NCBI GenBank assembly: GCA_035295665.1 | Contig: DATGIQ010000085.1 | Span: 1 to 7,817, forward strand | Source of the DNA: DATGIQ01 sp035295665 | GTDB taxonomy: Bacteria > Planctomycetota > Planctomycetia > Gemmatales > Gemmataceae | Length of the DNA stretch: 7,817 bases | Direction of reading: 5' to 3' | Shown here: positions 6,901 through 7,817 of the stretch, in pieces | Layout: each line of letters starts with the position of its first letter | Numbering within the stretch: position 1 is the first letter of the stretch | Translations under genes and position numbers: made by a program | Notes under the pieces: generated by a model | What the model was told of the DNA's origin: nothing | Database searches by the model: none | What the model saw: the letters and a program-made list of their open reading frames with translations, nothing else

Positions 6901-7159
6901 GCTTTCCGATAGCCAAGTTTACGCGCTGAAGTTCGATGCTTCGGGCAATTCCGTGGGCAATTACGTCTTGACCCAGCCGGGACAGGCGCAATCGATCGCG
7001 GTCGGCTTCGACGGCATGGACCATGAAGAGTTGTTTGCCGTCATGGCAGATAACCAGGTCTACGAGCAGTCCTTTGACGCCAATGGCAACTCCGCCGGCG
7101 CCTGGGCGCTCACCGCAGCCGGGCAGGTTCTGACACTTGCGGCCCCACAAGGTCATTGA
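3974..7159 (+). CDS. Large exported beta-helix protein with LEPRxLL-like N-terminus and seven C-terminal repeats
   Basis: The protein has 1061 residues. The start at ATG 3974 is set by AAGGAG (3962-3967), 6 bases upstream. The N-terminus is basic and lacks a clear hydrophobic signal core, but LEGLENRLAPA (35-45) resembles the LEPRxLL-type N-terminal signature of planctomycete exported proteins. Residues 46-85 resemble a CSLREA-type entry segment (VTLRSALVAANN). About 150-620 is a right-handed beta-helix of the polymorphic outer-membrane protein/pectate-lyase fold: Asn-rich turns and GGGI/GGGV motifs recur at 172, 199, 231, 317, 345, 380, 405, 444, 476, 502 and 593. Residues about 633-724 resemble a choice-of-anchor Q segment (SGPTAGS, TSDERGFPRPA, SIGAVEP). 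Residues 739-1061 hold seven repeats of about 48 residues. The likely role is a surface or cell-envelope structural or adhesive protein. No lyase active site and no C-terminal sorting signal are evident. Confidence 0.92.
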   Translation: MSFLNWLPSRQARRQSFRSRCGTSAKPRHRARLHLEGLENRLAPAVFNVNSLADSLHPGPGLVTLRSALVAANNTPGGNTINLTLPGTYAITLLSLNPSAQNPSNDFDIQATGGNLIIANTSGGFVAVDGGFHSRVFDINVDNVPTPFTVTFRNFTIQNGDAAPADGANGSGGGIRSIGMASVVLDHMVLTNNFATADGGGISMENLVNAPWTLTIENGTLIANNHAGDAGGGVETDGQGKVFINTGTTIDNNTCVNQGAGIWLDNIGPVSANLTLDTVQVTGNIAFTIDGGIGNAGNGTVTINNCTVENNFSGSTGGGFGDENMLGNLTVTNSNFLMNYARTNGGGIQAGGDGTTTTISNSVIVNNVALGNQNDGTGGGGGIFFSGGTATVTNTLIAGNSAPNGGGIEDAAASLILTRVSLVNNHAVGTNGGDPVVVGPGGQGGGLDVPGAMATVSVSNSRFVNNTAVNFTNGFGGGINQAGGTLTITNSQFTANVASFLGGGVFFNGVQLGIIASTFNLNNAVNGGSGVFFAGSGTIATGSASSLINDTLFANSTLLDGGALGLAPSLSGASGDLLLLNDTINGNTAGRFGGGIADGSAGILRLQNTIVSGNTAGGMGQDIFTQVLLVDGGGNLLGAPGIPGLTSATDKFGPPNLFPLNAINSGPTAGSSTDQQVLLTEFPMPNSLAIGNGVATDAPTSDERGFPRPALFLQTGVSIGAVEPGFIGEPSVTFVLEADHQIYGRKLDANGNPTGGYFLTAPGQFSAIAVARLEGAGYEVFGIGLSDGQVYAEVFDNAGNGSGFFPVHPGFYYQVQSITAGNDASGLPLLVAVGVNNQAAIAQFDPEGNPVGSYTAITGAAVQSVTLAATASHNPELFAIGTDHQVYYAQLDAAGNPLSGWVLAQPGQVSQIAVGADASGDPELFVIMMSDSQVYSLKFDAAGNPLGSYQLVQAGAVKQIAVGMDGSGDPELFVILLSDSQVYALKFDASGNSVGNYVLTQPGQAQSIAVGFDGMDHEELFAVMADNQVYEQSFDANGNSAGAWALTAAGQVLTLAAPQGH
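6188..7156 (+). repeat. Seven tandem coding repeats of about 144 bp (48 residues)
   Basis: Units start at 6188, 6332, 6479, 6620, 6764, 6908 and 7049, seen as D(H/S/G/N)QVY followed by (F/L)DAxGNPxG. Each unit then reads roughly WxLxxPGQVxxIAVGxDxxGxPELFVIG. The third unit is divergent (NNQAAIAQFD), and the fifth and sixth are the closest pair. Seven units of this length, each rich in predicted beta strands, suggest a seven-bladed beta-propeller. That fold is inferred. Confidence 0.85.
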
Positions 7160-7180
7160 GGCGCTGGATGGTCAGATTGG

Positions 7181-7221
7181 ACAAACCCCCGCGGCCGTCT
7201 TCAACGGCCACGGGGGTTTGT
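7181..7221 (+). terminator. Strong hairpin terminator of the beta-helix gene
   Basis: ACAAACCCCC (7181-7190) pairs perfectly with GGGGGTTTGT (7212-7221). An inner GGCCGT (7193-7198) pairs with ACGGCC (7204-7209) around the loop CTTCA, with one mismatch between the two stems. It begins 21 bases after the stop codon. The descending arm ends in TTTGT but no long T-run follows. The genes on its right read toward it, so it could serve both strands. Confidence 0.75.
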
Positions 7222-7464
7222 CGCATCGCGCTGGCCCAGAAGGCCGAGTGCGTTTGTTGGGCTCATTCGGTAGCAATGCGCCGGCGTGGCCGGGTAGATC
7301 AGGGCTTTCCGCAGAAAAACGGACGGAAACTCTCCGGTACTTCGTTACGACTGAACATTGCCACCTCCCTCGGGGGATAGGCTTCGGCTCGGCCGGCGTC
7401 CGTCGTGGCTGGATTGCGGGATCGGTCGCCAGGCAAGCGTAGTCGATCGCTGTGCTGGGCGAGG
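7222..7464. other. Gap between converging genes, no confident gene
   Basis: This stretch lies between the terminator and the end of the 58-residue minus-strand gene. Apart from the doubtful 19-codon ORF at 7299-7358 I see no coding pattern, RNA gene or mobile-element end. CCGGC-GTG-GCCGG forms a short hairpin near 7281-7293. Confidence 0.5.
7299..7358 (-). CDS. Doubtful 19-codon ORF with a strong ribosome binding site
   Basis: On the minus strand an ATG (complement of 7356-7358) opens a 19-codon frame, MFSRNEVPESFRPFFCGKP, ending in TGA. GGGAGGTGG (complement of 7361-7369) places GGAGG 5 bases before the ATG, the best Shine-Dalgarno match in the right part of the window. It lies 106 bases after the end of the upstream small gene on the same strand. 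It may be a microprotein, the first codons of a gene that has since decayed, or a chance match. No family is recognised. Confidence 0.25.
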   Translation of the reverse strand: MFSRNEVPESFRPFFCGKP

Positions 7465-7641
7465 CTACTTTCTGAACTCCGCAAAGTCTCGTATAGCCTT
7501 GGTGAAATCTGTCGGCGCCTCTCCCTTTGCTTGAGCACTTCGGTTGGTTGCTTCGCACTGCTCGACGAACCGCCTCACTTCACGGTGACGCCGTTTGAGG
7601 CGCGCTCTGCGGTTTTCGGCTGGCCTATTATAGTTCGCCAT
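7465..7641 (-). CDS. Small basic protein, 58 residues, unknown function
   Basis: The frame runs from ATG (complement of 7639-7641) to TAG (complement of 7465-7467). AAAGGAAG (complement of 7648-7655) lies 6 bases upstream, and an in-frame TGA two codons before the ATG fixes this as the first possible start. The N-terminal half is very basic (for example ENRRARLKRRHREVRRFVEQ, residues 9-28) and likely helical, which fits nucleic-acid or ribosome contact. The second half (EAPTDFTKAIRDFAEFRK, 41-58) is mixed in charge. There is one cysteine, no membrane segment and no signal peptide. It lies 83 bases downstream of another minus-strand ORF and could be co-transcribed with it. I do not recognise the family. 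Confidence 0.6.
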   Translation of the reverse strand: MANYNRPAENRRARLKRRHREVRRFVEQCEATNRSAQAKGEAPTDFTKAIRDFAEFRK

Positions 7642-7724
7642 TGGTCACTTCCTTTCTTCGTTATCGCCAAGTCACTGGCCTTTGGGCACAGAGATGAGCA
7701 TGAAGCGCAGGCTCACCCGATGCC

Positions 7725-7817
7725 CTACTTTTTCTTTGGTTCGCGAAACTGCGGCAATGCTGCCAAGGTGAAGAGCACCATCTCTTCGCCGGTTACCGTG
7801 CTAATGTCATGGTGCAG
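7725..7817 (-). CDS. C-terminal end of a minus-strand ORF entering from the right edge
   Basis: One minus-strand frame is open from the window edge for 30 codons and ends in TAG (complement of 7725-7727). The visible tail includes TGEEMVLFTLAALPQF and ends in EPKKK. The mix of hydrophobic and charged residues and the basic end look like a genuine C-terminus, but 30 codons are too few to name a family. It may form an operon with the 58-residue gene that follows on the same strand. Confidence 0.4.
   Translation of the reverse strand: MHHDISTVTGEEMVLFTLAALPQFREPKKK

Noticed and set aside
5912..7156. A 414-codon open frame on the minus strand opposite the seven-repeat region
   Set aside because: It mirrors the repeat structure of the plus-strand gene and has no recognisable domain or convincing start site, so it is a shadow frame.

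Overview
The window looks like a piece of a GC-rich planctomycete chromosome, most likely from the Gemmataceae or a relative. This is an inference from protein architecture, not from a marker gene. Three things point there: a short ECF-type sigma factor of the kind that is abundant in planctomycetes, a secreted protein that starts with a planctomycete-type cytochrome c (PSCyt1-like) domain, and a very large surface or exported protein whose N-terminus carries a basic stretch followed by a LEGLENRLAPA motif (LEPRxLL-like).

Layout. A possible minus-strand gene runs off the left edge (1-54). A sigma factor gene (204-824) reads rightward. After a 257-base gap comes a 766-residue exported protein (1082-3382) combining two CxxCH haem motifs, an ankyrin-repeat block and a C-terminal alpha-toroid of the squalene-cyclase/prenyltransferase kind. 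A 591-base gap follows with one doubtful small ORF and a perfect hairpin. Next is a 1061-residue protein (3974-7159) made of a right-handed beta-helix, a choice-of-anchor Q-like segment and seven repeats of about 48 residues. A strong hairpin terminator (7181-7221) closes it. The right end, on the minus strand, holds a 58-residue basic small protein (7465-7641), the C-terminal end of another ORF entering from the right edge (7725-7817), and a doubtful 19-codon ORF (7299-7358).

The most unusual signal is non-coding. A leader of about 120 bases is present twice, about 92% identical by hand alignment, upstream of the two large and unrelated genes (898-1017 and 3757-3875). Both copies contain CTGTCACAC-N4-GCGAA-TAC. 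The same bipartite motif with the same N4 spacing occurs a third time on the minus strand (101-123), in front of the possible minus-strand gene and in the upstream region of the sigma factor gene. A simple working model is that these are promoter or regulatory sites shared by a small exported-protein regulon, possibly recognised by the sigma factor encoded here. That link is inference. No kinase, anti-sigma factor, mobile-element gene, CRISPR array or RNA gene was recognised.
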